Source of the DNA: Mesocentrotus franciscanus
Lineage: Eukaryota; Echinodermata; Echinoidea; Camarodonta; Strongylocentrotidae
DNA: 64,000 nucleotides
Reading direction: 5' to 3'
Assembly (NCBI GenBank): GCA_037976565.1
Contig: CP137686.1
Location: forward strand, 248,001 to 312,000
Positions 23,947 through 36,182 of this stretch are shown one piece after another. The notes below the pieces were generated by a model. It was not told the DNA's origin, made no database searches, and was given only the letters and a program-made list of their open reading frames with translations. Position 1 is the stretch's first letter. The number at the start of each line of letters is the position of its first letter. A program made the position numbers and the translations under genes.

Positions 23947-24236
23947 TGTCCAAGTAATGGTGTGATTGCCAGCTAGGTGCGTCGGTTCGAGTCAGTCCGA
24001 CCGGCTGTAAAAAAAACATAAAAACATGCGACCCAAACAATACAGTTTGCAAGATTTCATTTTCAGTTGTGGATACCCGGTCCTTACTTTGCATTTACAT
24101 GTTTTCAAAATATCTATCTATCGACATATCAGTCTCCTCTTCCTGTTATCTGGAGCCGGAGTTACCGCGGTACGGAATCTCCTCTTATACACTTCACGCA
24201 TCGTATATAGCGTAGCTTTATAGCTAGCTTGCTATT

Positions 24237-24960
24237 TGGTACATGGTACTTTTTAGTTAAGCCAGAAGGAGGAATAACTTTTGAGAGCTGATACTCTGTA
24301 AATTGGTACTTTATAATTTTAAGCTTTGGGTATATTTATAACTTATAACAATTCTACATCAGTATAATACTAAGATCAACAAATTCGATAATACGAGAGC
24401 TGGAATCCTGTTCATATTATATACAGCTCTATTTATCCCAATGGTAGTTCTCTTTCCTAGTATATTTTCTATATCACGGCAATGAAATTCTTTATCTTCT
24501 TTTTTTTTTCTTTATTGTTGTTGAATAGTCAGCAAAGACTAACACAATGTTATTTGATGTTAATCATTTTATTAACAGTATAATGATTTAACAAATGCAC
24601 CTCCCAATGTATACCTACCGTTTTGATGTTTATGTATATGCATGTGTTACCCTTTTACGACTACATGTTTCCCTCTTCCTTTTTTCTTTTCTTTTTCTTA
24701 CTCAAAATATCTAAATATTACTCTTAAGTCAAGGCTTTGATTAAAGGGTGTACCACACCATTTATTTCCGAATTCCAAATCAAAAAGAAATCGAGCAAAT
24801 AAAATATTTATCAAAAAAATAATGGAAAAAAAAAAAAATTAAAAGGAGGAAGAGAAATATATATATGATAATAATATATAAAAATAAATACCGCTATTAT
24901 AGCTGGCATAAATAGTCATTTCTGACTGCAATGCCAAAACAAATTTTAAACAAACAACAA
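24237..24960. repeat. 0.72 kb direct repeat, left copy
   Basis: TGGTACATGGTAC through TTTTAAACAAACAACAA is repeated in the same orientation at 30753-32437. The two copies bracket the LINE at 25.1-30.7 kb. This copy lacks the 966 bp insertion seen in the right copy. Confidence 0.95.
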
Positions 24961-25003
24961 AAGGCAAGCTTGCTATTTGAGCCTGAGCTGAGCATGCATA
25001 GGA

Positions 25004-25043
25004 CTATAGGACTATAGGACTATAGGACTATAGGACTATAGGA
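25004..25043. repeat. (ATAGGACT)5 microsatellite
   Basis: Five perfect copies of an 8-base unit immediately upstream of the LINE 5' end. Confidence 0.95.
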
Positions 25044-25150
25044 GCGTTCGTCTTTCGTCGGTGATTGCTGGAGCGGCTAGCGGCGACGGCGTCTTTTCGG
25101 CGTCTTCCTGGCGACAATAATTTTTGTCATTTTGATATATATTGTGCTCT

Positions 25151-25210
25151 TTGGATTTACTTTTTGCTCATTGGATTTACTTTTTGCTCATTGGTCCTAC
25201 TTTTTGCTCA
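25151..25210 (+). repeat. 3 x 20 bp tandem repeat in LINE 5' leader
   Basis: TTGGATTTACTTTTTGCTCA occurs twice exactly and a third time with three changes (period 20). It lies about 100 bases ahead of the ORF1 start codon and may be 5' UTR monomers of the LINE. Confidence 0.9.
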
Positions 25211-25309
25211 TCGGATATTGGCGTCCGCAGGGAGCACAAGGGAACCAAGGCATCATTATAAAGGTAGGTGTACATTGGGAGCTTGCACCTTACTCACCTG
25301 TAACAATCA

Positions 25310-26514
25310 TGGCGGAAGCCGAAGCTGAGGATATCCTCGATAAAAACGAGGATTTCATAACCATAGGAAAGACCGAGATTAAACAGTACATTTACCCAAG
25401 AAGAAGCTCCCAAAATGTTCCAAATATTAATTACACCCATCGACAACGTAAAATCCCTTACGAAAGCTAACCCGATTCAAATAACCCGGGACCTCCATAA
25501 TGCCATAGGAAAGCCAAAAAGTATAACGAAGAAGGGAAGAGGCCTACTTGTAGAATGCTCTAACATTAGACAAGCAAATACTCTTAGGAATGTCAATGAA
25601 TTGGCATCTATACAAACAAAGACGACGGAGTGGGTCCCCTTCCCAAATAAAGGGAGCAATAGTGGGGATCCCACTCGACGTCACGGATGACGAACTCTTA
25701 GCCGAATTAAAAGCACAAGGCGTCATTCATGTGCGACGCATAATGAAACGAGTGAAGGGTATTCTGACAGGCACCACTGCTTTTTGTCTCTCTTGAATCC
25801 GATTGTCTCACTTCCCAAGTTCAAATAGGCTATATGATCAAGAGGGTCACTATTTATATACCCCCGGTACGGCGTTGCCAAAAATGCCAAGGCTTTGGTC
25901 ACTCCAAAGAAAATTGCAAATATAATCTCAGATGTGTGAGATGTGGGGACAGCCACACATCTGATAATTGCCCTTCCATAGACAACCCAACATGTTGTAG
26001 ATGCAAGGGGAAACATAGTGCTGCATATGAGGGCTGCCCTCTTTATAAAAGGGCAAAACAAATACAATCCGTACAATACACAGAAAAAATAACCTACGTA
26101 GAAGCAAGCAAAAAAATATCCTATGCTGAGGCAACGAAAAAAAGGACCAAAAATAACGATCAACCAAACGGAAGCAGAAATCACACCATTAACCACACTA
26201 TCCCGAAACCGCCAACCACCCAACCAGAGATCATCGAGATCCTTGATATCCCCATTTCCACAGCCACCCTACCCAGTATTCCACCACCTGACACTATTTC
26301 AAATAAAGTAACGTCCCAAACTAAAGAAGAGGCAAAAAAACATACAGAGACGGAGCCGACCCAGAATTTTAACGAATTAATTGCATTTTTAGTTTTTGTT
26401 ATAAACAATTTAGAAGGAAATAATACAAAAGCAACAGAATTAAACTCGTGGTGGAAGCTGCCCACAAATGCTTTGGTTTCAAAGCGAGGGCAGAATCCAT
26501 CCATGAGATGCTAA
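25310..26514 (+). mobile_element. LINE-A ORF1 (CCHC gag-like), frame-shifted
   Basis: It starts MAEAEAEDILDKNEDF at 25310. After an RRM-like middle (GIPLDVTDDELLAELKAQGV) come three zinc knuckles: CQKCQGFGHSKENC, CVRCGDSHTSDNC and CCRCKGKHSAAYEGC (25876-26040). A Pro/Thr-rich linker and the C-terminal motif FNELIAFLVFVINNLEG follow. Such ORF1 proteins bind the element's RNA and are typical of Jockey/I-group LINEs. Three frame shifts (about 25470, 25690 and 25800) break it. The knuckle half is open. A second copy lies at 62739-64000 (minus). Confidence 0.9.
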
Positions 26515-26529
26515 ACAAGGACACATAAT

Positions 26530-29509
26530 CCAATCGTTCTATGGCAGTGGAACGCCCAGGGGCTCCGCTGCCATGGGGACGAACTTATTCGTTTTATCTC
26601 AAACTCAACCAACCCACCAAATATCATTTGCATACAAGAAACATGGTTGAACAACACGAATCATAAATCATTTAATATTCCAAATTACACAGCAATAGTT
26701 AAGAGTAGGGCCCCGTCTTTAAAGAGTTACGATTGATCCAAATCAATCGTAAGTCCTCCAATCAATCGCAAGTTTGCAGTCTCCTATCTCTTATGTACAT
26801 AGTTGCGATTGATATCAATCGCAAATAAGTTGCGATTGATATCAACTCTTTGTAAGACGGGGCCTAGATTATCAAAAAAAGGAGGGGGTTGTGCCATTTA
26901 TATTAGAGATGAAATTTCATATAAGATTATACCTACGCCCTCAAATGAGGAATACCTTAAAATCGCTATAACATTAAATAATTTCGATTGTGACATAATA
27001 AACTTTTATAACCCATACCTGATAGAGCTGGATTTACTCAATTCAATAATAAATAAGTGTAATAAAAACATGATTTTTTGCGGGGACTTCAATAGTCACA
27101 ACCCATTATAGGGTAGTAAGAATTTAAACAAAAATGGTAAAAACGTAGAGCATTTTATATTAAATAATAACCTGTATCTTTTAAATAACGGCTCGCCAAC
27201 CCGTATAGACTCAGGAAATGGCGCCCTCTCGTGCCTAGACCTCACATTATCAACTCCGTCTCTGGCATCCAAATGCCTATAGGCAGTCTTCAACACCACC
27301 CTCGGTAGTGACCATTTTTTGATTGAAATAAAAATCCAGATTAGTCCTTCAATCACCCCGATTACCACCCCTCTTACCCCTAACTCTCTTTTAGCGATAC
27401 AAAAGGCTGACTGGAATTTATATAAATGCATATTACAAAATATGAAATTAGAGGATGTTTACGACGATAAGACGCAAACACTTTATGATAATTTTATTGC
27501 GAAAATAATGGACGCTGCCAACACAGCGATTCCCCCCAAAAAGAACAGCACACGCAAAACTCCAATCCCATGGTGGAGTAAATCTTGCTCAGCAGCCGTT
27601 GCAAGGAGAAATAAAGCTAATAGAACCTTTAGAAAATCTTTGAAAATGGTTGATCTACTAGAATTCAAAAAGAAAAAGGCGGAGGCCTAGTTATGTATTA
27701 GAAAAGCAAAAAAGGAATATTGGGAAAAATTTTGTTCAACCCTAAATAGATTTACCCCACTTACAAAAATTTGGAAAAAGGTTAAATCCATAACTCACCC
27801 CCAATCTAACACTATACAATATAATATAACTACAAATGGGAAAGCTCTCAATGATGATTCTGCAAAAGCTAACAATTTTGCGGAATATTATTCAGATATT
27901 CAAACCAATTTAATTGATCAATACGATACACCACCTAGGGTCACACCAGAAAATAATGCTGCTAATGCTGTAATACTTAATGAACCAATTACCATCGATG
28001 AACTAAACGAGGCACTAAACGTAACTCCTAATACTAGCTCTGGCCCAGATGGGATTAATTCATCGTTTGTAACCAAACTACCCTCAAATTGTATAGATAT
28101 TTTAGTTTATATTTTAAACAGGATTTGGAACAACCCATCCAGTATTCCTATACAATGGAAAAAGTCCCACATTATCCCCATATTAAAACCAAGTAAAACC
28201 CAAAGAGAACTATCCTCATATAGGCCAGTATCCTTAACCTCTATAATATGTAAAATCATGGAGAGATTTATATCAAAACGACTTTCATGGTATTGTAATA
28301 AAAACAATATTATATCCCCCGTACAATCTGGATTCACGGAAAAAAGAAGTGTAGTAGATAAATAATATAGCAATATTAGATACGGATATACATAAAGCCA
28401 TAGTTAGCAACAATTACGTATTGGCTATTTTCTTAGATATAGAAAAGGCGTTCGATAGCGTGCGTAGTGATATTTTAATGAACAAATTAGTAAACTACGG
28501 TTTCTCTGGTTCAATACTACAATGGATTAGATGTTTCTTGAATAATCGGACTTTTCAAGTCAAAATCAATAATACATTATCCAATATAAAACCAGTTAAA
28601 ATTGGCCTCCCCCACGGCAGTGTAATCAGCCCCATTCTTTTCAAACTATATATTAACGACTTGATAGAAAACTGTAACAACTGTAAGATATCAATTTTTG
28701 CAGACGACATAGCCATATGGTACTCTAGCAAACATCTAAGTATAGCGGAGAAAAAGGTGCAAGAGGATTTATACTCCATAATATCTTCTTGGGTACAAAA
28801 TAACCATCTCAAATTGTCGGCTACCAAGTCAAAAGCGATGATTTTTACTCGTTGCAAAAAGGAGAAATCTGTGAAATTATATATTAATCACACAATCATA
28901 GAAGTTACGCCAGAATTCAAATTCCTTGGAGTAATTCTCGATAGTAAATACATATGGAGAGCCCATATAGATAAAGTTATATTAAAATGTAAAAAACGTC
29001 TTAATATTATCCGTTGTATCACTGGAACAAATTGGGGAGCGGATACAAAAACACTCCTAATAATCTATAAAGCCATTATCAGACCGGTAATAGACTACGC
29101 TTGTCAGTTTTACAACGCAGCCAGCCCGTCGGTAATAAACAAATTAAATTCTCTACAGTATATAACTTTGAGAGCAATCACAGGAACACTTCCCTTTACT
29201 ACTTTAGAGAGCCTTCAAATAGAATGTGGTGAAATGCCTCTGGATATTCGTCGTAGACATTTGTCTCATCTATATAAATTGAAAATAATAAATGCTAGCA
29301 ATTCTCATCCTACTAAGGAAATATTCGCAGAGTGCTGGCAATACCAGTTACGTCATTTTAAACACCCACCTTTACCCGTTGTCACTTTAGATTACAACCC
29401 GGACATCGAGCACAGTATCACCCCAGATCATCCCATATGGCACTTCCCCCTACCTGTAATTAATCTTGACATTCATGACTCTATATCCAAAAAGGACAAG
29501 CAGCTTTAG
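26530..29509 (+). mobile_element. LINE-A ORF2 (AP endonuclease + reverse transcriptase), broken
   Basis: The AP-like endonuclease has LWQWNAQGLRCHGDELI, NIICIQETWLNN and MIFCGDFNSHNPL. A linker with IPWWSKSCSAAVARRNKANR follows. The RT has TSSGPDGINSSFV, SSYRPVSLTSIICKIMERF, FLDIEKAFDSV, GLPHGSVISPILFKLYINDL, SIFADDIAIW (FADD catalytic) and FKFLGVILDS. The last 362 codons (28421-29509) are open. Earlier stops lie at 27281, 27688 and 28362, and a MITE interrupts the endonuclease. RT type and thumb fit the Jockey/I group. No RNase H domain follows the stop, which I-group elements would have. Confidence 0.92.
26709..26864. mobile_element. 156 bp MITE inserted in LINE-A endonuclease, TSD TAG
   Basis: Inverted ends GGCCCCGTCTT...AAGACGGGGCC are flanked by TAG on both sides (26706-26708, 26865-26867). 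The interior has CAATCGCAA/TTGCGATTG words. The LINE reading frame resumes in register if the element and one TAG are ignored, which proves insertion into a once-open ORF2. A 3 bp TA-type target duplication suggests the PIF/Harbinger group. Confidence 0.93.
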
Positions 29510-29580
29510 AGATTATAAACAGGACCTATACCAACTCATTGAGAGTTTATAGTAACATAATATTGTATTAACATCATTTT

Positions 29581-30752
29581 AATCGATATTACAGCTTCCA
29601 ACATGGTTCTAATTAGATAATAAATAGAATTAGCTCACAAGAGCTGGCATACTATACAGAGGAACTTCGTTGTTATATGATTCGGGTGGATTTACTACAT
29701 ATTTGTATTTGATCACCAGTATAGTAATAATATCACATAAAAAGATATTGCTGGCTAACATTTTGATAACACGAGGATTAGATTATGAGAGCTTTTGTCT
29801 TTACGTAGATACTACATCATTTTAAGTTTGTGGTATAATTAAATCTTACCTCGTAATTTTATATCAATAAAATATAAATATTAACTTAATCGATATTACG
29901 GTTTTTCAACATGCTACAATTTAGTTTAGAAGGAGGAATATCTTTTCAACATGGATCTAATTAGATAATAAATAGACTTAGCTCACGAGAGCTGGCATAC
30001 TATTCTGAGGTACTTCGTTGTTATATGATTCGGGTATATTTCCTACATATTTGTATTTGACTACCAGTACAGTTAAAATATCACCTAAACAGATATTGCT
30101 GGTTAACATTTTGATAACACGAGGATTAGATTATGAGACCTTTTGTCTTTACGTAGATACTACATCATTTTAAGTTTGTGGTATAAATCTTACCTCGTAA
30201 TTTTATATCAATAAAATATAAATATTAACTTAATCGATATTACGGTTTTTCAACATGGTACAATTTAGTTTAGAAGGAGGAATATCTTTTCAACATGGAT
30301 CTAAATAGATAATAAATAGAATTAGCTCACGAGAGCTGGCATACTATTCTGAGGTACTTCGTTGTTATATGATTCAGGTATATTTCCTACATATATGTAT
30401 TTGAATACCAGTACAGTTAAAATATCACCTAAACAGATATTACTGGTTAACATTTTGATAACACGAGGATTAGATTATGAGAGCTTTTGTCTCTACGTAG
30501 ATACTACATCATTCTAAGTTTGTGGTATAAATCTTACCTTGTAATGTTATATCAATAAAATATAAATATTAACTTAATCGATATTACGGTTTTTCAACAT
30601 GGTACAATTTAGTTTAGAAGGAGGAATATCTTTTCAACATGGATCTAATTAGATAATAAATAGAATTAGCTCACGAGAGCTGGCATACTATTCTGAGGTA
30701 CTTCGTTGTTATATGTTTCGGGTATATTTCTTACATATAATGTATCTGATTA
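29581..30752 (+). repeat. 344 bp tandem repeat at LINE-A 3' end
   Basis: AATCGATATTAC(G/A)G starts units at 29581, 29888, 30232 and 30576; the middle periods are 344 and 344, the first is shorter (307). Each unit contains GAAGGAGGAATATCTTTTCA, CTCACGAGAGCTGGCATACT and ATCAATAAAATATAAATATT. The last partial unit runs into the right direct repeat. These look like tandem 3' UTR units. Confidence 0.93.
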
Positions 30753-32437
30753 TGGTACATGGTACATTTTAGTTAAGAAGGAGGAATAACTTTTGAGAGC
30801 TGATACGCTGTAAATTGGTATTTTATTATTTTAAGCCTTGGGTATATTTATAACCTTTAACAATTCTACATCAGTATAATACTAAGATCAACAAATACTT
30901 TAGAAAAGGGGAAACAGCTCACGAGAGCTGGAATCCTGTTCTTATAGATACAGCTCTATTTATCCCAATGGTAGTTCTCTTTCCTAGTATATTTTCTATA
31001 TCACGGCAATGAAATTCTTCATCTTCTTTTTTCTTTATTGTTGTTGAATTGTCAGCAAAGACTAACACAATGTTATTTGATGTTAGTCATTTTATTAACA
31101 GTATAATGATTTAACAAATGCACCTCCCAATGTATACCTACCGTTTTGATGCATATGGAAAAGTGGTGTCTTTTGGCCAGTCTCGAACGCATGCTCGCGC
31201 GCATGTACTATAACCAATGGGCACAGGCTTTAAAAACCGTTCTTTTGTCAAAGATATTGGTGTAACTTTGCAATGCTGCAAAATACAAGGCTGGCGCGAG
31301 CGGTTTTCTATTGTGTATATTTTTTTCTTGTATTTTCCAGAATATGAGAAAATAATTTTAAGTATTTGCGTCGGACTAGGCCTCGAAAGAAAGATTTTCA
31401 AGTAAATTTTGACACCAACCCTTCCATAGCAATGCACGTACTTGCACAATTCGAAGCAGGAAACTAATCGATAACCCCGTGTTTGAGACTCTGTATCCCA
31501 GCAACGGATTACCCTACGCATACAGCGTTTTCACTTTCCAGTCCGGAATTTTCCTCTCTGTCATATATCAAAATCAAGCTGATTGGTCTAAAAATTCGTC
31601 GGAATCCTTGAAAAAGTAAGAAGATTAATCTATTCTATCCAATCACATTTGGTGACACTCCGAGCTCATTAGCATAGAGAGTCATATCACGCGATGACTA
31701 GGACTGAGCCTGCACCATTGTCTGACAGGGGGGTTCATTGCCATTGCTTCATTTGTTTATGTCAGCGATGATTACATTGGCTGTATTGTTGAACAATCAT
31801 TATGATGTTCACATTTAAATAAAAAAGAAGAGATGAGATTATTGAACGCTGTTTTATGGAGAAAATTCCCAACTATACCCAATGCATCTTCAGTCCACAC
31901 ATTACAACTATGTGTAATCCCTCTGTACATTGAGCTTAATCTACCTATATTCGCTAATGGACTGGTCCGCATACTCGCCTTTGCGTGACTGTGTGTGCAG
32001 TTGGCGCGTAGGGTCATGAATTATTCATGAGACGTACCTGTGCGCGTGCGCGCTGAGCAAAGAAAGACACGCACAGATCCACTTTAGTGGAATTTCGGCC
32101 TGAAACTTTTCCATATGTTATGTATGTGTTACCCTATTACGACTACATGTTTCCCACTTTCTTTTTTTTTTCTTTTTCTTACTCAAAATATCTAAATATT
32201 ACTCTTAAGTCAAGGCTTTGATTAAAGAGTGTACCACACCATTTATTTCCGAATTCCAAATCAAAAGAAATCGAGCAAATAAAATATTTATCAAAAAAAT
32301 AATGAAAAAAAAAAATTAAAAGGAGGAAGAGAAATATATATATGATAATAATATATAAAAATAAATACCGCTATTATAGCTGGCATAAATAGTCATTTCT
32401 GACTGCAATGCCAAAACAAATTTTAAACAAACAACAA
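30753..32437. repeat. 0.72 kb direct repeat, right copy, carrying an insertion
   Basis: Same sequence and orientation as 24237-24960, interrupted at 31152-32117. It shares the GAAGGAGGAATA(A/T)CTTTT word with the 344 bp units, so it is plausibly the distal 3' UTR of LINE-A. Confidence 0.93.
31152..32117. mobile_element. 966 bp insertion with CATATGGAAAAGT inverted ends
   Basis: It starts CATATGGAAAAGT and ends ACTTTTCCATATG, a perfect 13-base inverted repeat. It interrupts the right direct repeat after GTTTTGATG, while the left copy runs through. The interior has CG-containing words (CATGCTCGCGCGCATG near 31190, GTGCGCGTGCGCGC near 32041) and no convincing transposase. The target duplication is unclear (0-6 bases). 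Confidence 0.88.
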
Positions 32438-32777
32438 CAAGCATGCAGAGCTATATAGAGCCGAGGCCGAGGTGATGACCCAAGCTAGCTAGCTCAGATC
32501 AGACGTGACGTGAACTAGATCGACCCTAGTCATGTACAGTAGGCCTACCATACTGTACCGGTAGATCTACTACTAGTAAATTAACAGATCAAGACAGCTG
32601 ACAGTCGACAGCCTGGTATTTGGTAAGGAATTGCAATTTCAAACATCTATAATGAGCTAGTACTAGCACTATAATTGTAGTAGTAGTAGCGGTACATGTG
32701 CAGTTTAATAATTGCCGGCAAAATGAGAATTCAAAAGCTCGCTCGAGCTCGACCGCTCAATTCAACTTTCAAGCCTC

Positions 32778-32850
32778 AACCTAACTCCAGCCTGTCCAGG
32801 GAGCTCCGCCGCCCAAGGCGTCGGCGGCGGAGCCCTGGAGTTAGCCTCAA
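32778..32850. repeat. Imperfect hairpin
   Basis: CTAACTCCAG...CTCCGCCGCC and GGCGGCGGAG...CTGGAGTTAG pair around a short loop at about 32812. The neighbouring 32438-33088 otherwise shows no gene. Confidence 0.6.
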
Positions 32851-33088
32851 CCATGTGTCAACAGGCTGTACTTCCGAATTCGGATATTTACGGTATGGAA
32901 TCCTTACAGTATTAAACTATTATTATCAAGTTATGGATACTTATTATGGATTCTTATGAACGCAGGCGCAAGCCTAGGGAAACCTCTCTATATTTGATAT
33001 TCACTTCATAATTTGTCTTGCCTCTTTAGTCTTGGATTGCTGTCCTCCAATACGATTCCGCGAGGGAATATAAAGTGGAGGTGTGGTT

Positions 33089-33423
33089 TAGACTGGTCTA
33101 GACCGAAAATTTATGTCTCTTTCGTTCGTTAGCCTCTGATTTGGGTAGGGTCGGCTCCTCTCTTTAGAGGCTAACGAACGAAAGAGACAGAAATTTTTGG
33201 TCTAAGACTGGTCCGGTCCTACTATTATTAGTTATTATTAGTTAAGCGGTTATTATTAGTATTACTATTAAGCAGTCTCATGAAATTGTCGAATTAGAGG
33301 CTAACGAACGAAAGAGACAGAAATTTTTGGTCTAAGACTGGTCCGGTCCTACTATTATTAGTTATTATTAGTTAAGCGGTTATTATTAGTATTACTATTA
33401 AGCAGTCTCATGAAATTGTCGAA
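33089..33423. repeat. 48 bp hairpin followed by an exact 130 bp tandem duplication
   Basis: AGACTGGTCTAGACC...CTTTCGTTCGTTAGCCTCT (33089-33137) is the inverse of AGAGGCTAACGAACGAAAG...AGACTGGTC (33166-33212). The block 33164-33293 is then repeated without any difference at 33294-33423. Identity suggests a very recent duplication or an assembly artefact. Confidence 0.92.
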
Positions 33424-35200
33424 TTATATTAATGATATCAAATTTTGTTTAGTCTGGAAGTGCTTTTAAAATACATGTACTTTAAAAATAAATTAAAATT
33501 AAATTAAAATGAGGGGTCAACCACTGTCGTACTGAAACCCATGGCCTGCATGGTGAAGTTTATGTAACAAACAATAAAAAATTAAAATCGAGGAAATAGT
33601 GTTATCATTGAAGTGAATAGCTGCCATTCTTTATTGCAAGTTACAATTTAAATTGTTATTTTTCCCCCAAATGACCTTTTCCAAATTATTTTGTAGTTCA
33701 ATGTTGCCTATATTGTGAACCAAGTTTACAAGAATTTTGATAACAATTTTGAGCTGTATAATTGTTTACAAATGAATCAAAATTCAATTATTCAGTATTT
33801 ACTATTTAGGATAGTAGGCTACATGGGTGGAAATAAATGCCTGCCGTGGGAGGATTGGCATAACCCCTAATAAACCATACGCACATCGTAACACGTGGGA
33901 CAACAGGAAGGCTAATTTCAATGTTTGCGAGCCGATAAAAGCACATGGCATGGATAAAATTAAAAGCACTTGAAGCTGTACTTGTCCCCTTCAATTTTTG
34001 TGGTTATTTGACAGGTTGTGTATCAGTTTCTTGAAAAATTAAACTACATCAACACACTTCATTTCCCAGCATTGCTGATCATTCTAATGGTTTATATTGT
34101 TTTGCTTTTGAAGTGGGTCACAGCTTTTGGTCTCAAAATGCACTCATGAAGCACGCTCTCAATATTGTAGGATGTGAAACTGCCTAGACTATCTTTATGA
34201 TCAGGTATCGGAGGCCGTGTCAATGCGGCCTTGAAGGATTCAATTGGCTTTGTAAGACAGTTAAGGGGGGGGGGGGGTAACTTGTTCCAGTCCTTTGTTC
34301 TTGGAAAAGAATGAGTTTGCGAGTACTTCAGTTCAAGTATAGTAGGTACATGTAGTCTGGAATTGGAATTGGAATTTGTGACCTCTTCTTGCTCGATTTG
34401 ACTTTGGGATGATGTTGTAGTGACTTGACCTTAGAAGAACTTTGCATAAATTTGTAAATATTATTGTTTTGACTTTATTGTGTGGCTAGAAGTCTTGCCT
34501 TGTCACCCATTTCTATAGTGACACCTGTAACATCACTCAGTTCCACACATACTTTCTCTGGCAAGCACATTCTAAACCCTATTGTATTGGGATGTGCAGT
34601 TATTCTGGCAAGCACATTCCACACCCTATGTGTTGGAATGTGCAACCACCCAATGTACTGGTATAGCCTATATACAGGCATATTACACTTGCTTTTGCCA
34701 CACCTATTTTCATCACTCCTCCTAAGCTGTTCTTATAGAGCACACGTCTTTTAGAGAGAGTCTACACCAAAGCTAATTTAGCTTCATCATAATTCATGTC
34801 TTATTTCTTCGCTTGATTCTCTACTCGGTTCTAAGGCCTTATTACTTTATTGAGATTATGAGTTTCTTCTCCCTAGCTTACTTCATCCGCAAAGAAGCGA
34901 CATTACTTTGTATATAGTCTACATATTCTTTCTACGGGAACTGTGCAATACTTGAACGGCGACCTATAATTCACCTTGTAAATATATTCTGGTGCCGGTT
35001 TCAACAGGTGTTACTACAAGACAAGGTAGGAAAGAAACCACTTTCTATTTCCTTTATTTTAGGTGACCAATTCCCTAAAATGTATTTCTGGTAGTCAATG
35101 TCGAGGACTTCATTTAGCATCTTGAAAAAGCAGGTAACTCTGTTTGCTGTCGCTGTACCTCGAGGGGTGGCCAGCCAAGGGACTCCTTAAGAAAAGTGAC
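33424..35200. other. Region without recognised gene
   Basis: A+T-rich DNA. A short duplicated stretch, (T)CTGGCAAGCACATTC(T/C)A, lies at 34557 and 34611. No coding region or transposon end could be supported. Confidence 0.45.
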
Positions 35201-35204
35201 ACTG

Positions 35205-36182
35205 GGGGTCATTTCTCGAAACCGTCGTAACTACAAATTCAACGACATCTCGACACTGTCGCTCAACTTGTCCGCTAAGTGTTTCACAAAACCGTCTTTG
35301 CCAAGATGAGCGACAACTTCCGTGACAAGACTCCAAACCTGTCATATCTATTTAGAACACTATCTCAAGGCAACTTTAGTCTGTGGGCAGCGAAAAAATT
35401 ATTTCCTGATCTTCAAGCTCGAATTTCAATGAACAGTTCTCATCGGTGTTAATATAAAATCATTATAAAAACATACAAACTGTTCTTATAAGGTTTGAAT
35501 ACATTAATGACTAATGAGTAAATAAGACAAATATCATTTGTACATACATCGGTCTACCATAGAAAAGTCAGCGAAGATCAAACAGTCTGTAATTACAGAC
35601 CCATGAGAATGACGACAATTTTCGTGAAGGTATTTCTCTAGATATTTTCCATTTTCAAGCGTAATATTGATACAAATCATATCACATAAATATTTGATAT
35701 AAATGTTAAAACTATGAGTCATAAAATATATGTTTTTAAATTATTTTCTTAACTTGAAAAAGTTCAGGGTCTTCTTTCGATTGCTTACAAGTTATGGTAT
35801 CCTCTTACTTGCAAATTATTCGCTCGTCGCCATAGCAACCTCGAGTTTCATCAGTTTTATACATTCGTACATATCATTAGTAACACATTTTTTCATGCAA
35901 AATGGATGTTTGTATCATTTGTGCTATCACTATTAACTTAGATTTTTGCTTTTTCAACCAGTTTGAGTGAAATTAAGCCTCATTATAATCTAATTTGGAA
36001 ATTCAGGATAATCTGGGGGATCTTGGCAAAGACTATATATTTTTAGCCAATGGTATCGAAATAATTAATTTGTCGCTGATTGGTTTTGTGAAACGGTTTA
36101 TCCACTTCCTGACATCTCCGTAGGTCGCCAACAGAGATATGACTGTCATGGAGTTGGTTTCATGACACGACCCCCCTGGTCT
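35205..36182. mobile_element. ~0.98 kb non-autonomous DNA transposon inserted in a LINE
   Basis: The left end CTGGGGGTCATTTCTCGAAAC and right end GTTTCATGACACGACCCCCCTGG are imperfect inverted repeats. The right-end block CATCTCCGTAGGTCGCCAACAG recurs near 47740 (CATCTCCGTAGTTGGCAGA). The right end abuts LINE RT sequence in the middle of a conserved motif, so it interrupted that LINE. No transposase was seen. Confidence 0.6.

Noticed and set aside
23945..24012. tRNA-like GGTTCGAGTC word
   Set aside because: No A box at proper distance and no cloverleaf; at most a decayed SINE piece.
24237..32437. LTR retrotransposon flanked by 0.7 kb LTRs
   Set aside because: The enclosed proteins are an AP-endonuclease/RT LINE pair, without protease, RNase H or integrase, and the repeats lack TG...CA ends and a primer-binding site.
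34728..35012. Possible solo LTR (TGTTC...TACTACA)
   Set aside because: No target duplication and no second copy or primer-binding site in the window.
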